Of a stretch of DNA of 64,000 nucleotides, positions 1 through 12,262 are shown in pieces. Source of the DNA: Falciphora oryzae (Eukaryota > Ascomycota > Sordariomycetes > Magnaporthales > Magnaporthaceae); NCBI GenBank assembly GCA_000733355.1, contig JNVV01000070.1, positions 108,139 through 172,138 of the forward strand, in the 5' to 3' direction. Position 1 is the stretch's first letter; every line of letters starts with the position of its first letter. Below the pieces are notes generated by a model that worked only from the letters and a program-made list of their open reading frames with translations, ran no database searches and was not told where the DNA came from. The translations under genes were made by a program, and so were the position numbers.

Positions 1-331
1 CGAGACCATGTCTGGCCACGCGTTCTTCTCTGTGCCAGCCACCCTACTTATAATGGGGCGGGCAGCAGACAGGGCCTCCTGCAAGTCTGGCAAGACGCTG
101 GTGAATACATGTGCTCTCCAAATCGCTGCGTCCTGGGCATCTCCGAGATGCGAGCAAGCTGCAGGCCGAATGTTGCGGATGCAAACCCCTTGGAAATAGC
201 CTGAGCGTTTTGTAAGTGTGTGGCTTGGTAAATATGGTGGTGCCTCCCTTTTACGCCGCGGGGTCACAGCAATCAGGCCATTTTACTGGCAGCCTCAATG
301 TCCACCGCAGCGGATGGACAGCAGTGTGCCT

Positions 332-333
<2 letters not shown>

Positions 334-375
<42 letters not shown>
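334..375. repeat. Homopolymer run of 42 T
   Basis: An uninterrupted run of 42 T. On the minus strand it is a poly(A) tract, as would end a retroposed sequence lying at higher coordinates, but I found no flanking target duplication. The phenylalanine-rich open frame across it is an artefact of the run. Exact length is unreliable in most assemblies. Confidence 0.9.
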
Positions 376-381
<6 letters not shown>

Positions 382-597
382 CATCCACGGTGTGGCTTCG
401 CGCTTTCCTGTTTTCGGGTGTGCGATTTCCGTTTTGCCTAGGTGCATCCCCCGATTCTTCTTTCTGTCCTGCCATCCCGACAGTTACTTTTTCATCCCCC
501 TTTGCTGTCCTCGCGCCGTCGCCTGCTGTTCCCTGCGCAGTTAAGTGTATTTCGTTACTCTACGGTATGAACCAGGCCCGACCTCGCGTTTCAAGCT

Positions 598-780
598 TTG
601 CTCAAACATCCTACGGCCGCACCCAGCCATCAAAAGGTGCGGCACCAGGCAAGCAAGAAGATCGAGTGGGATATGGTCCCAGACGCACACGAAGCCAGCG
701 AGGACGATTGGGAGGACATCGTCAAATTCGCCGAGGAGATGGCCACCAAGGAGAAGGCCGAGGAGAAGAAGGCCGATGCC
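598..780 (+). pseudogene. Exon-like fragment, acidic/lysine-rich helix
   Basis: From about 625 to 780 the plus strand encodes a charged, probably helical segment (key stretch SEDDWEDIVKFAEEMATKEK) that runs into a good splice donor, GTAAGG, at about 781. Composition is far more protein-like than the neighbouring frames. I do not recognise the family and found no convincing partner exons on either side, so this is probably a fragment of a gene. Confidence is low. Confidence 0.25.
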
Positions 781-1202
781 GGTAAGGTGTTGGGCAGCCG
801 GGGCGTGCTGGCCGACGGCTGCGGGCTTGTGCTGGAGTTTTGCACCTAGCTCGCCGTCCAGGGCTTCGGAAAGCCCTTCCACATAAAGGCCGGGTCCAGG
901 AATAAACCTGATGGATCCGCTAGGGGTAAAGAGGGAGAGACCGGAACTTTTTGCTCGGCTGGTTTGCCCTGGTAAATTTGCATATCAGAGGAGGCCTGCT
1001 CCCAGAGCATTGCTCTTAGGAAAAATGAAAGGAAATCTGCGTCGTTTTCTGCTCCCTCTGCTGCTTGCTTATATGCGTCCTACTCAATTCCGAACATTCC
1101 CATCCATCACGTACAAACCCAGGCCGCTGGTTGACATAAAACCCGGAGTAGGGTTTGGGCTATTAAGAATCAGATAGTGCTTCACTTCTTCATGCTAACA
1201 AA

Positions 1203-3560
1203 ATGCCAGCCAAAGTGCGAGCCCCCTTCCGAAAACCATATTGCCAGCCCTCCAGCCGTCTCCTGGCCACCGGACCTCCGTGCCAAATGATCATGCGTCA
1301 GCTACGCGCGGAAATGCCCTCATCCCGGTTAAAATCGAGCAAGTCGGGCTGCAAGAAACAGGTAGTCCTACATACCCAAGACTTGAACCCGGTCGAGCGT
1401 CAAGGCAGAAGATCCACAGCCCTCAAGCCGGCGAGCGCATCAAGCCTACCCGTCGAAGCGCCTGCCGGGACGTGCAGGCCCTGCTCGACACCGGAGCCAT
1501 ACGGGACCACTGCGTCAAGGTTAAAGGACAGGGAGGACGGTTCAACGACGAACATGCGCTGCATTATCTGGGCTTTGACAACCTCTACCAACCGATGCTA
1601 CCATCCAGCCTCCGCATCATTGCTACAGCTAGGGTCCGTAGGCAGCACCCGGCGCGCAGCGTCACCGTTTATGTTACCCGCGTGCTTTTGAAACACGCCT
1701 TACTAACAAAGATCCTGATCCGCCGATAGTGGGCGGATCGCATCGGTGACTTGTCTGTTCTGCTTCGAAATAACCGTAGTAGCTGGCGGCGAATAGACCG
1801 TGGCCCTGCTGCGGGGCGGCCGTCCCACCCTCGGCCAGGACAGAGGCCAGGAAGCCTCAGACGTGCGTACCCAGGAGCACCAGTGGCTGTTGGCAACCCG
1901 TATCCGGGGCCTGCGCATCTACCCGTCCAACGAGCATAGCCTGCCTGACCAGCAATTGGCTGGTCAGCAACGCCAAGGTCTTGGTGCCAGCAGCTGCCGC
2001 GCCGCCATAGCAGTCCTGGCCTTGGAGACCGCTGTTCTTGGTCGTCTCGGCTTCTTTGGGTGCCGTCGAGATGATTGCCTCCATACTCCTCGCGTTTAAC
2101 TTGCCGCGCAGAAAAACCCTGTATCGCCTTGGAGAGGCAGCATATTTCATCTGCTTTTCCACCTATTGGAGCGGGGCGAGGACACGCCGTGTAGGGACGG
2201 CGGCCTGCAAGGGGTGTTGCGCCATGTACTTGGTCCTGACAAGAGCCTGACCGCGCTGTTCGTTCTCAGACTCCATCCCCATCATCAGACTGAGCCTGCG
2301 AGAACTAATCGACAACCTGCCGCTGCTGGACCCGGTGATGCTCGACCAGTAGGAGAGCAAGATCCACCAGCGGATCAAGACGAGGCTGGCTGGACTGGCT
2401 GCGCCGCCGCCTCGCATGGCACCCTACCCGCGGCTACTGTGAACCGGCATATCTGTGCCTAGTCCGAGGCAGCGCGGTGAGCTATGTGTTCGGCCAAAAG
2501 CGCGAGTACATTAAGGAGTCCCTGGCCCGTGGCTGTATCAGCCTGTTCCCCACGGTCGCCGGGTGCACTGCCTGAAAGTGGTGCGGCGCGGAGTTGGACC
2601 TGGCGTGTATGAACGTGCCCTTAGCTGCCGGCTTGTATCGAGGCCAAAGGAAGCTCTTTCATACCAAGGTCTCCTTGTGCGCCGCTCCTAGGCGGTTATC
2701 CTGTCGTTGCTTGACGGCTTGCCGGCGGCTTTGGTAAAGCACTGGTCATGCCCACCCACTGCCGCCACCCCCGAAAGTCAACCCGGTTGTTTGACCGCTG
2801 CTCGAGGGGACCAGTCTGCTGGTTTCACAGAATTTTGCGCTTGGTGAACGAAACCGAAGGCCGGCGAGGTCTGGGTTCCATGGTCTTGGTCCCTGCTAAC
2901 CGCTCATTACCGGCTTTTAGTGTGCGGACTCGCCGACCCGAATCCTTTTGGTACGTGATCTAGACAATGGGCCTGTAAAGATCATAATCCAGGTTAGCCC
3001 AGCCATCAAACTCCTCGTCTCCCACAACCAGATGGTCATCATTCCCAGGCGAGGGAGTCGGCATATCGTTTGGCGGGCGCTCTTTTCGAGGCGGGGGTGG
3101 CCTTGCCGCTCTCGACGCCTCGTGGGTGCAAGCGACAACTCGGGACTACCCGGTTTATCCTTCGAGGCGTATCAATCGACGCTTCAACAGCCCAGGCTGT
3201 ATCTGGCTTTCAGAACTGCACAATCTTGTAGCTGACTGCACTCACACCTCGATGCCCGCCCTGGGCCCAAGCAGCGCTCCGAAAGATGGAGAGAACCTGG
3301 CCCAATAGCCTTTGGACATCGTCAGGAATCCAGAAGGGCCGACGCCTCAGCTGACCAAGACGGTTCGTGGTCTTGGTCGTCCCCAGAGCGGCGCACAATG
3401 GAAAGACGGGTTCAATCTGGCTACCATTTCCACTACCGGACTGTCACGCAGCATGCGCCGTAGCCCAGAATCTCCGCGAGCTCAAAGCCCGGGCTGCTTG
3501 TCCGAGACAGCGAAATCTCGTATCCAATGTGATGAGCCCCAATGGCTTCTATGCACTTGC
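1203..3560 (+). other. Degenerate sequence, possible Gypsy-like remnant
   Basis: No intact gene. The plus strand has a short ALLDTGA stretch near 1475-1500, resembling a retropepsin active site, and about 1 kb downstream (2500-2560) a stretch reading EYIKESLARGCIS, reminiscent of the start of Gypsy reverse transcriptases. All three frames between are broken and no LTRs were found. These are weak resemblances to an old retroelement, not an identification. Confidence 0.2.
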
Positions 3561-5282
3561 CTGTGGCTGGGCCTAGTTTTTACTTTGTTCCCCTTCCTCT
3601 CAGAGCAAGTTATAGGCCCGCCCCTTTCCCTCGCCTCATGACAGTCAGCCAGCGCTGCCAAGCACGCACAGGCGACCTTCAGCAAACATCACCAACGCGA
3701 ATCGGAAGACACAAGCCTGCCGAGCTGGCGCGCCTCGTCAACTGCGAGGGCCACCCTCGCAGGATCCTTTGGCGCAAGAAACGGCGAGCTGCTTCGACGT
3801 GAGGACGTCTGACGCAGCTGCCGCTGGGGCCAAGGCTTTCATGCCTGGCTCTTACCCGGCATGTGGTGGAGCTGCCGATTATTGCTGCCCACGCGTCAGG
3901 ACGCCCGATGACCAAGAGCCTGACACGAGAAAGGAGGTATGTGGGCGCGGGCAAGCGCCGTCTGCGAAGCGTCCTGCTGCTGGTGACGGCCGTGGACCAT
4001 GGCGCCGGCAACAACCATGGTCGCGCGGCAGAAGGGCTGCTTGCCAGTCTGACTTCGGCCAAGCCGTCTCCCGAATCCCCTGAACTGCGTATTCGATGCC
4101 GCAATTCTCCGCGCAAGCGGCTGAATCCAGCGACCAGACGGCATGGCAGCGCCCCCTCCTCACGCCACCAACCGAAAGCCATATGCTGCATACCTCGATG
4201 ACACCAGGAGCGGTGCGGTCCATACATCTCGCCTATCTTTACCCTGCCCTGCTTCCCGCCTTGCCCTGCTTCCCATCCCACGTATGTTATTCACAAGGCT
4301 CGTGGCCCGCCTCATGTCATACTTACCAGGCGAGCATTCCGATTCTTCTCCATCCGAATAATCCAATTTATCGTCCTGATGCTTCCCCACGACGACATGT
4401 GGGCTGCTTAAAAGCAACCGCGCATTCCAAACTGTCACAGACCAGTTCGGCTATCCACGATAGAGAGACGGCTTTTGGACGATGGACTCGTTACATGTCG
4501 GGACCATGGCGATGCCTTTGAGGCGGCTCCCCTGTCCCGACCTCTCCGAGGTTCCACTTTCCGCAAGGCTATAGTTGGTTTTGGGATCGACTGCATCACT
4601 GCCGTCTGCCATGAGGTTGTCGTTAGCTTGCAGCCCCGAGTCCCGTCCGCTTTAGCTCCATCCGTTTTAGGACCACGCACATTATCAATAGCCGCCCAGG
4701 GGCATCCACCTAGGGGCATCCACCCCGGGGCATCCGCTTCGCTGTCGACAGCCTTGCTCTCGCCCGTCCGTTGAGGTCTGCGTCGAGGTCCCTGGCCAAC
4801 CCAGCGCCGTCCTTCGTGGTGGCTGCATCGCGGACCCTTTGTCCGACTCGCGTCGCACCCGCCTGATCATGGAATCCCGTTTTTGCACTGCATGTTTCAC
4901 TTCTCGCCCGTGCCTGTGGCCGTGAGGGCGAAGATTGCCGCGTTCATTTGGAGCATAGCTAAAGCACCCCCCGGCATTGACGGCTCGGCAACACGTCGCG
5001 ATTGCAGAAATCTCATGCTACACCCGATCCCCCTGGGCCCGAGCCTGTGTGTGTTCAAAGTTGTCGTCCACCCCGTGCAATGTCCAGTGTTTGCCCTTTC
5101 GGCCCCTGAAGGTCGAAGCGGAATCCTGTCACCCTTGCTGTTCCCGTTCATCGCTGCCGCTATGATAAAGCCGGCAGCCGTAGCCCAAGCGACTCTAGTT
5201 ATCGAAACTTTTGTCGCGCTTTGGACCCGCCTTTTTCGACGCACTCGATCTCCTAACGGCTGTTGTCTTTTTAGTCGCAATG
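3561..5282. other. No supportable gene
   Basis: Several overlapping open frames on both strands have no recognisable domain, start context or splice structure and look like chance frames in GC-rich DNA. The plus and minus frames of about 200 codons at 4883-5514 overlap each other almost completely, and neither looks like a protein. Confidence 0.5.
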
Positions 5283-5916
5283 CTAGCCTCGCCCCTCTAT
5301 GCTCTCGCAAGGATGGCATTTTGCGTGGCGCATTTGGTTTGCAGCGCGTCCGCCGCCCGTGTGTGCTGAAAGGTCCAATCTGCCGGCGCCGCCTCTCTTC
5401 TCGGACAGTAGATTTTGATGTTTGCCCCCGAGCTCTTCGGTGTTCTCGAAGTCCAGCTGGGCTGTAGTCCACGGTCGCAGAATCGGCGTCGGTGCCGTCG
5501 CCGGCCTCGCCCAAAGTAGCAAAACAGGGTCTGTGTCGTGTTCACGGCACATCGCCGACCAGCGTCCTGCAGAGCTTGGGCAGCAGGCAGCGGACTTGGA
5601 AGGTTCTGATGTGCGAAAACCAGAGCTGGGGTCTCGACGCTTGTGCCTGCGCCTCTCACAGATAGTCCATGGTGTTCTGCTGCGCCTGCTCTTACTGTTG
5701 TTGCTAAGGGACCGTCTTGGTCTGGAACGGGTTCGTGCTGTTAAACACATCGCCCGGTTGCGCCAGAAAAGTGTTGTGTGCGGGCGGCTTCTGCATGGGC
5801 TTAATGCGGCTACGGGAGTGCGCGGCAAGCTCAATACCTGTGGAAGCCGGCTGGGGAGGGCCGTGGTAGTCCACCTGGTCGAAGTTGACGAAGTTGTGGC
5901 GCTTGACGCTGATCAT
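5283..5916 (-). pseudogene. Gln-rich protein relic with C-to-T nonsense codons
   Basis: Reading down from 5916 the minus strand begins MISVKRHNFVNFDQVDYHG and continues through a Q-rich stretch. After NPFQTKTVP (about 5715) come TAG, then TAA and TGA over the next 20 codons, in a context (Q-Q-Q, E-Q-A-Q-Q, then D-Y-L followed by E-A-Q-A-Q-A) where CAG, CAA and CGA would keep the composition. All three stops are explained by C-to-T changes on the coding strand. Downstream frames degrade further. Family unknown; probably a decayed gene. Confidence 0.4.
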
Positions 5917-7008
5917 GAGCCCAGACGTGGCCCCCCCCGAAAGTTCGATTCGCAGAGATCAAGGCCACCATCTTCTGGACCGTCGCTTGCAGCTTCACGG
6001 CCTTCTTTGACCCCTCCAAGCTCTCTTCAGGTTCGCTTTGCCTTTGCTGAAATGAGCATCTCGATTCCGTTTCCCTGCTTCGTGGTTGGTCTAAATTCTG
6101 TTGCGAGGGGCTGCAGCCCCATTGCACCAGTAGTAATTCGGCGGAAATAATGCTGGTAAATGGCTTCAGTTAAGACTCCTGGCCGAGCCGCATCCGGCGC
6201 CTGTATTAACTGCATCGACTTGAACTTTGCATCTGCAAGGGGCACGAATAGAAATATGGTGTCAAATCGCAGCAATCTATGTGGGCGGCGCCATACGTGG
6301 TTGGAACGCACCCGGAATAATTTTACAACGCTGTTTCGGTGTTGGTTCTAGGAAGGCGGCTCGCTCATGTCCCGGAACATCTTTAGGCACCCGGAATTCT
6401 ATCCCTCTTTTACCCCCTTGGAGTTAGAAGCGTGCGGATTTGGACGCGGCTCAGGCACGAATGGGTGCCACCAAACAGGGGGCACCGGGGTTACATTGAA
6501 GGCAGTTCCAAGGGACCGTGGAGAAAGGACTAGCGGAGCCGTTCGAAACCCGGGGGGCTGCCGATTGCGTGGGGCGAATGTCCTCGGAGCCGGCCTGGAC
6601 CATGGAGTCCCTGCCCGCTGCTTGAGCCTCGCCACGAGGGGCTCCGCCCGAGCGGTTGTCGACTTTGCCTACATGCCCGTCTGTGGGATATTTGCCTTCG
6701 CCTTCAGGCTACCATTCCCCCTCATACAGTGGGCCGCCCCGCACGCCTCCGATCCCACCTACCGAATGCGACAGCAATTTTCCTGGCTTGTGGTTGGTGC
6801 GAGTAGGATGGCGGGGTTGCTGCCTGACGCCGAGGCGTCGGGGCTGAGGCCGGCAAAGACGAAGTCGCCTGGAGCAGACGGCGCGACAACCGGTGCCATG
6901 GAATTCCGTCTTCTCCTCCCATCACCAGGCTGTCGGCGGTCCTCCAATGCGCTCCCCCTCCCAGACACATAGAGCGCAGACGGCACGACGGAGCGGATAG
7001 AAGCAGCA
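5917..7008. other. Upstream region of the patatin NLR, no gene seen
   Basis: No frame here has recognisable protein features. The last few hundred bases should contain the promoter of the NLR gene starting at 7009; I could not pick a convincing TATA box. Confidence 0.4.
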
Positions 7009-10000
7009 ATGGGTTCTTCGGCGCCGCTGAGGATCCTCTCTCTTGGTAAGGCTGCGCCTCCGCCCCCAAGCCTTGTTCGCCGCGCTGACTCGATAACAGA
7101 TGGCGGCGGCATCCGCGGCATATCAAGCCTCCTCATTCTAGAGAATGTCATGGAGAATCTGCGCCATGCCATGGGGCTCGATGACACCCCCCGGCCATGC
7201 GAGTTCTTCGACTTGATCGGTGGCACAAGCACTGGAGGGTAAGGCTGAACGGCCCGCGATCCGGCGTTGCCTTGCTAACAAACTGGGCAGCATTATTGCG
7301 ATCATGCTCGGGAGGCTGGGCATGACCGTCGACGAGTGCATCCGAGCGTACAAAGACGTCGCACAACAGGCCTTCACCCCGAAAAAAAACGCGTTCTTTC
7401 CGGCTTCGCCCGCCGGCGCCTTCTCCGCGAAAGCCCTCGAGTCTGCCATCCGAGAAACGGTCAGGAAATTCTGTGCAGAGCCGGAATGTGCCGACCGACG
7501 GAAGCACGGCGGCCCCTCAACGACCGACATGTGCCCGCATAGTGAGATGGAGTTCCGCAGTAGGTCCTGCACCAAAACGTAAGGCCGCCTGAAAGGAGCA
7601 CCAGCGTGTGGGTTATAAAACGGCTAATGCCTAGCAGCGTTGTCTTAGCTATCACAAAGGATAACATCGATACGCGGCCCACGCTTTTCACAACGTACGA
7701 TACATCCGCCGGCTTTGATGGCTGCACCATTTGGCAGGTGGCGCGGGCAACCTCGGCGGCGACGACTTTTTTCAAGCCTGCTATGGTCGGCCGCGACGGC
7801 ATCGAATTCGTCGACGCCGGATTCGGGTACAACAATCCATGCGAAATCCTTATTGAAGAAGCCCATCAACAATTCCCCGGTCGTGAACAGCTGCGGGTAC
7901 TCAGCATCGGCACGGGGCTTGGTGATGCTGTTTCCATCAACACGCGGCGGTCCATTATCAACGCGCTGAAGAAAATGGCCTCGTCATCCAAGAAAGTAGC
8001 AGACAGGCTTGATGGCCAATACGGCAACGGTGGCCAGTACTGCAGGCTCAATGTCGACCAGGGGTTGCAAGATGTTGCGCTATCCGATTGGGAGAAGTCC
8101 AGTACGATATCGGCGCACACCCACAACTACCTAAAGGAGAGTCAGAGGACGATCAAGAAATTTGTGGACGGCCTTGCCGGTCGGGCTGAGGAGGCACAGG
8201 ACGGCAACGTAGCGCAGTCTGCGGTCGACCGAAGCGGGGGCTCGGTGAGAGAAGTTCCGCCAACCCCGGCCTGCGAGACACGGAACGCGGGGACCCGAAC
8301 CGGCGGAGAAGTCACGAGTAAGTGCTGGACAAGTCGCGAGTGCAGGAGAGGTCGCGTTTTGCCCGCCATCTAATGGATGCTGATCTCGCCACAGACCGTC
8401 CTGTCCTGCCCTGCCACCATATCCCACTTTACCGGAACAAGCATTTCGTCGGACGGGATGGCGCAATAGCCACGCTCCAACAGAGGCTCTTCATACAGCG
8501 GGAATGCCAAAAGGCAGCGATTGTCGGGCTGGGCGGCGTCGGCAAGACCCAGGTGGCCCTGCAGCTTGCATATTGGGCGAAGCAGCACCGGCCCGAGTAT
8601 TCCATCTTCTGGGTGCCTGTGTTAAGTAGGGCGACCTTTGAGCAGGCATACAACGAGATCTCAAGGAAGCTCCGTTTCCAGAACGTCGGCACGGACGAGG
8701 ACCCCAAGGATTTTGTCCGGCGGTACTTGGGCTCGGAGGCGGCCGGCCCATGGCTTCTCGTCGTGGATAACGCTGACGATGCAGATCTTCTTTTCGGCTC
8801 TCCGGACATGCCAAGCAGCCTGATTGATTACCTCCCGGAGAGCGAAGACGGCTTAGTCCTGTTCACGACACGTTCTAGAGAAGTGGCCGTATCGGTCGCC
8901 GGGAGCGACGTGGTCGAGCTGTTCGAAATGGATCCGCAAGAGGCGGCCGATTACCTGGAGAAGCTGCTAATCCGGAAGGACTTGCTCCGCGACGAAGGAG
9001 AATCGACGGAGCTGCTGAAGGAGCTCACATACCTTCCCCTGGCGATCACGCAAGCGGCAGGGTATTTGAATACGATTCAGGTGTCGATTGCGGAATACCT
9101 GAAGCTGCTGCGGGGGACGGATCAGGACGCGGCCAGCTTGATGAGCCGCGAGTTCCACGATAACACTCGACACAAAGGCTCGCAGAACGCCGTAGCGACG
9201 ACGTGGCTCGTGTCCTTCGACCAGATCCGCAAATCCGACCGCGCCGCGGCCGATCTGCTGTCGTTCCTATCGTGCATCGAGCCCAAGACAATTCCGCAAT
9301 CGATGCTGCCCCGCCCCGACGTGGAAGAGCAGATGGTGCATGCGATCGGCACGCTGTGTGGGTACGCCTTTCTAACCCGACGGGGGGACAGCAAAGTATT
9401 CGACATGCACAGTTTGGTACATTTGGCCACACAGATCTGGATCCAGCAAGAGGGTCGCACCGCCACGACGCATAAGAAAGCAGCTGGACATTTTCGGAAG
9501 GTTTTCCCAAATGACGATTGGGCGAACCGCAATTTGTGGAAGGAGTACCTCCCGCATGTTTTTAAAGCATTGCAAGGCGGCGAAGGGGTTAATACGGAGG
9601 AGAAAGCCGATTTGTGCTATTGTGTTGGGCGATGTTTGCTCGTAGATGGACGGATTGAAGAAGCTGTAACGTATTTGGAAAAGGCTTGGCAATGGAGGGA
9701 TGGTTATTTTGCCAAGGACCATCCATCGCGGCTCGCGTCGCAGCACGCGCTCGCAGGAGCCTACCGAGACAACGGGCAGGTTATAAAAGCCGTCGCGCTA
9801 CTTAAGCAGGTCGTTGCCATCGAAGCTAAAACGCTCGCCGAGGACGATCCATCGCGGCTCGCGTCGCAGCACGAGCTCGCAGGAGCCTACCAAGATAACA
9901 GGCAGGTTACAAAAGCCGTCGCGCTGCTCGAGCAGGTCGTCGCCATTAAAGCTAAAACGCTCGCCGAGGACGATCCATCGCGGCTCGCGTCGCAGCACGC

Positions 10001-10439
10001 GCTCGCGATGGCCTACCGAGCTAACGGGCAGGTTACAAAAGCCGTCGCGCTGCTCGAGCAGGTCGTCGTCATCGAAGCCAAAACGCTCGCCGAGGACCAC
10101 CTTTCGCCACTCGCCGAGGACCACCCTTCGCGGCTCGCGTCGCAGCACGCGCTCGCAGGAGCCTACCGAGCCAACGGGCAGGTTACAAAAGCCGTCGCGC
10201 TGCTTGAACAGGTCGTTGCTATCGAAACTAAAACGCTCGCCGAGGACCACCCTGACCGACTCGCGTCGCAGCACGCGCTCGCGATAGCCTACCGAAATAA
10301 CGGGCAGGTTACAAAAGCCGTCGCGCTGCTCGAGCAGGTTGTCGCCATCCGAGCTAAAACGCTCGCCGAAGACCACCCATCGCGTCTTGCTTCCGAGCAG
10401 TGGCTCGCATATATATTAGGAAGTGCGAATTTGGAATAA
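7009..10439 (+). CDS. Patatin-like phospholipase / NB-ARC / TPR NLR protein
   Basis: Predicted fungal NLR of 1062 aa in five exons: 7009-7045, 7100-7238, 7291-7578, 7638-8317, 8395-10439, with introns of 54, 52, 59 and 77 bp that keep frame. Residues 1 to about 270 are a patatin-like lipase: oxyanion motif DGGGIRG (13-19), nucleophile Ser56 in GGTSTGG, and Asp214 in VDAG (the usual motif is D-G-G/A). NB-ARC follows with the P-loop GLGGVGKT at 426-433. The C-terminus is an array of 42-aa tetratricopeptide repeats (about 820-1055). In known relatives the repeats sense a ligand, the NTPase oligomerises and the lipase executes a cell-death or defence response; that role here is inferred from architecture. 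No nonsense codon or frameshift is seen. The start at 7009 puts the oxyanion loop directly after an 8-residue leader, normal for the family. Confidence 0.88.
9717..10439 (+). repeat. Array of near-identical 126-bp TPR-coding repeats
   Basis: Units begin at 9717, 9843, 9969, 10119, 10245 and 10371 (the last partial). The period is exactly 126 bp (42 codons), except that the third unit is 24 bp longer because the LAEDH segment is partly duplicated (about 10095-10118). Units are nearly identical in DNA; most changes fall at a few codons around LASQH, AY-N-QV and VV-I. Confidence 0.9.
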
Positions 10440-10576
10440 GCTAGGATATTGTAATTCTCATTTTGCTACTTTGTATTTTATTTTATTTTTATTTTTTATT
10501 TTTGCTTTAAAAAGGGTTGTAGGGTTTGCGACACATTTATACTTGAAATTGTGTTTCTTGCATGTTTTAAAATCAA

Positions 10577-11010
10577 GTAACGTGGTTCACAAGCGAGTGA
10601 CGCACACAAGCGAGTGACGCACTTCCAAATCTCATACTAAACGCCGTTTTCGACATCCTTGCTAACTCGACCAATTTTGATCCAAATTCGATGTAATTTT
10701 GTAAATAACGTTTTAACTATATACCTAATTTTATGTAATTATCTTCAATTTTATAACCCTAACCCGGGTGAGATATTAAGAAATTTGCTAATTTCACTCC
10801 TGCATTTTCAATATCTCACCCGGGTTAGGGTTATAAAATTGAAGATAATTACATAAAATTAGGTATATAGTTAAAACGTTCTTTACAAAATTACATCGAA
10901 TTTGGATCAAAATTGGTCGAGTTAGTAAGGATGTCGAAAACGGCGTTTAGTATGGGATTTGGAAGTGCGTCACTCGCTTGTGTGCGTCACTCGCTTGTGA
11001 ACCACGTTAC
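10577..11010. mobile_element. Foldback (MITE-like) element, 201-bp inverted arms
   Basis: Left arm 10577-10777 and right arm 10810-11010 are reverse complements over 201 bp with about three mismatches, around a 32-bp loop. The outer ends (GTAACGTGGTTCAC) carry a 17-bp tandem direct repeat, CACAAGCGAGTGACGCA twice; the inner ends carry AACCCTAACCCGGG. It has no coding capacity, so it would be a non-autonomous element. I could not find a clear target duplication. Flanks at 10440-10576 and 11011-11466 are AT-rich and hold no gene. Confidence 0.85.
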
Positions 11011-11471
11011 GGTTTTTAATAAATTAATTAGCGCAAGCTTTCTGTCACGGCTTACAAAAAGCTCGCCAAAGCGGGTTTGCCGCTGCTTTATTGGACCCTG
11101 CTCATATTCCTACCAGTTTAAGCGGCCCCTTATCCCCTCCACCTTTAGGTCCTATGTTTTTATTCTGCTTTGCAGCGAGCTTCCTAGAAGTTTAAAAAAA
11201 AAAAAAAAGGCTTTTCTTACCCGCCTGCTTTTGTAAAATTTGTAAAAATCGATCCTTTAAACCGACGCATTCCACGCCATACTGCGTTATACCGTAAACG
11301 CCTCCCGTTCTAACGCGGTGGCTTTAAACATTTCTTTTATTTTTTAAAATGTGCTATAACGTAGTTCACCACCGAATAGACCACACCACCAAGTGGGCCA
11401 CGACACGCGACAACGCGACACTTCTTTTTTTCACAACCAATTCCTTCACCTACAACAATATCAATCACCTT

Positions 11472-11657
11472 TGTTGCACAGCGTAATGACCAAAGATGAT
11501 CTGACGTAATTGTTGATTGATTCTGTCCTGCCCGACTGTGTCCCTCCCGACAAGCGGTTTGCAAAATTTGCATTGAACGCGTCTACGGCCACATAGCTCG
11601 TGCACCATTACTAATCAGAATTACACGTGACCAAACAAACTTGCACGTAGTGCAACA
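11472..11657 (-). repeat. LTR of the Copia element (downstream end)
   Basis: A 186-bp direct repeat of 16898-17083. Ten differences between the two copies, all C/T or G/A transitions. Confidence 0.93.
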
Positions 11658-12262
11658 CACCCCCTCAGGTAACGCCCAACGGGCGTTGCCTGGCCTCAGT
11701 TCCCTTTAAAGGTACCTCCCAAAGCTGCGATATCCTTTAGGCCGGCCTTTCCGCCGGGAAATGTCTTTTTTATCTCCTTTAAGTCGATTTCCGTCCATTT
11801 CGCCTGCTAAATTAGCTAGGAAACGTCGACAAATCCCATCTGCCGTAAAAAATCGTTCCATTTGTGCCTAAGCAGGGCTTTGGTTAGGCCATCGGCCAAT
11901 TAGCAGTCCGTTAGCACGTATTCCACGGAAATCTTATTCATCCGCACCGCCTCCCTCACCCAACAGTTATATATATCCACGTGCTTAAGCCGAAAGTTTA
12001 TACGGGCTTTTCCAAGCGTAACGACTCGGATAGTTAACGTATTGTCACACAAGATCCAAGTGGTCCAAGTGTCCAAATCGACCAGGTTAAGGTCGACGGG
12101 TAAAGTTAGGTATAACTCCTACAATAAGCGAGTAACGAAAATGCCTTTTTTAGCACTTTAAAAAAGTGCCAGAAGCTCCGCTTCGCAAGTGGAAGTAGCT
12201 ACTATAGGCTACTTATTCGCTTTCCAGCCAATAATCCCTCCACACAACTTAACTACGTATCC

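Noticed and set aside
218..544. ORF containing a poly-Phe run
   Set aside because: The run is the translation of the 42-T homopolymer; the rest has no protein character.
1365..1410. tRNA-like GGTTCAAGTC on the minus strand
   Set aside because: No T-stem pairing, no acceptor stem and no D arm could be folded around it.
9717..10439. Direct repeats that could suggest a CRISPR-like array
   Set aside because: They are in-frame TPR codons without unique spacers, in a eukaryotic gene.
10761..10835. Telomere-like CCCTAACCC at the inner ends of the foldback element
   Set aside because: Only one and a half units on each arm, mirrored by the inverted repeat; too short to argue for an interstitial telomere.
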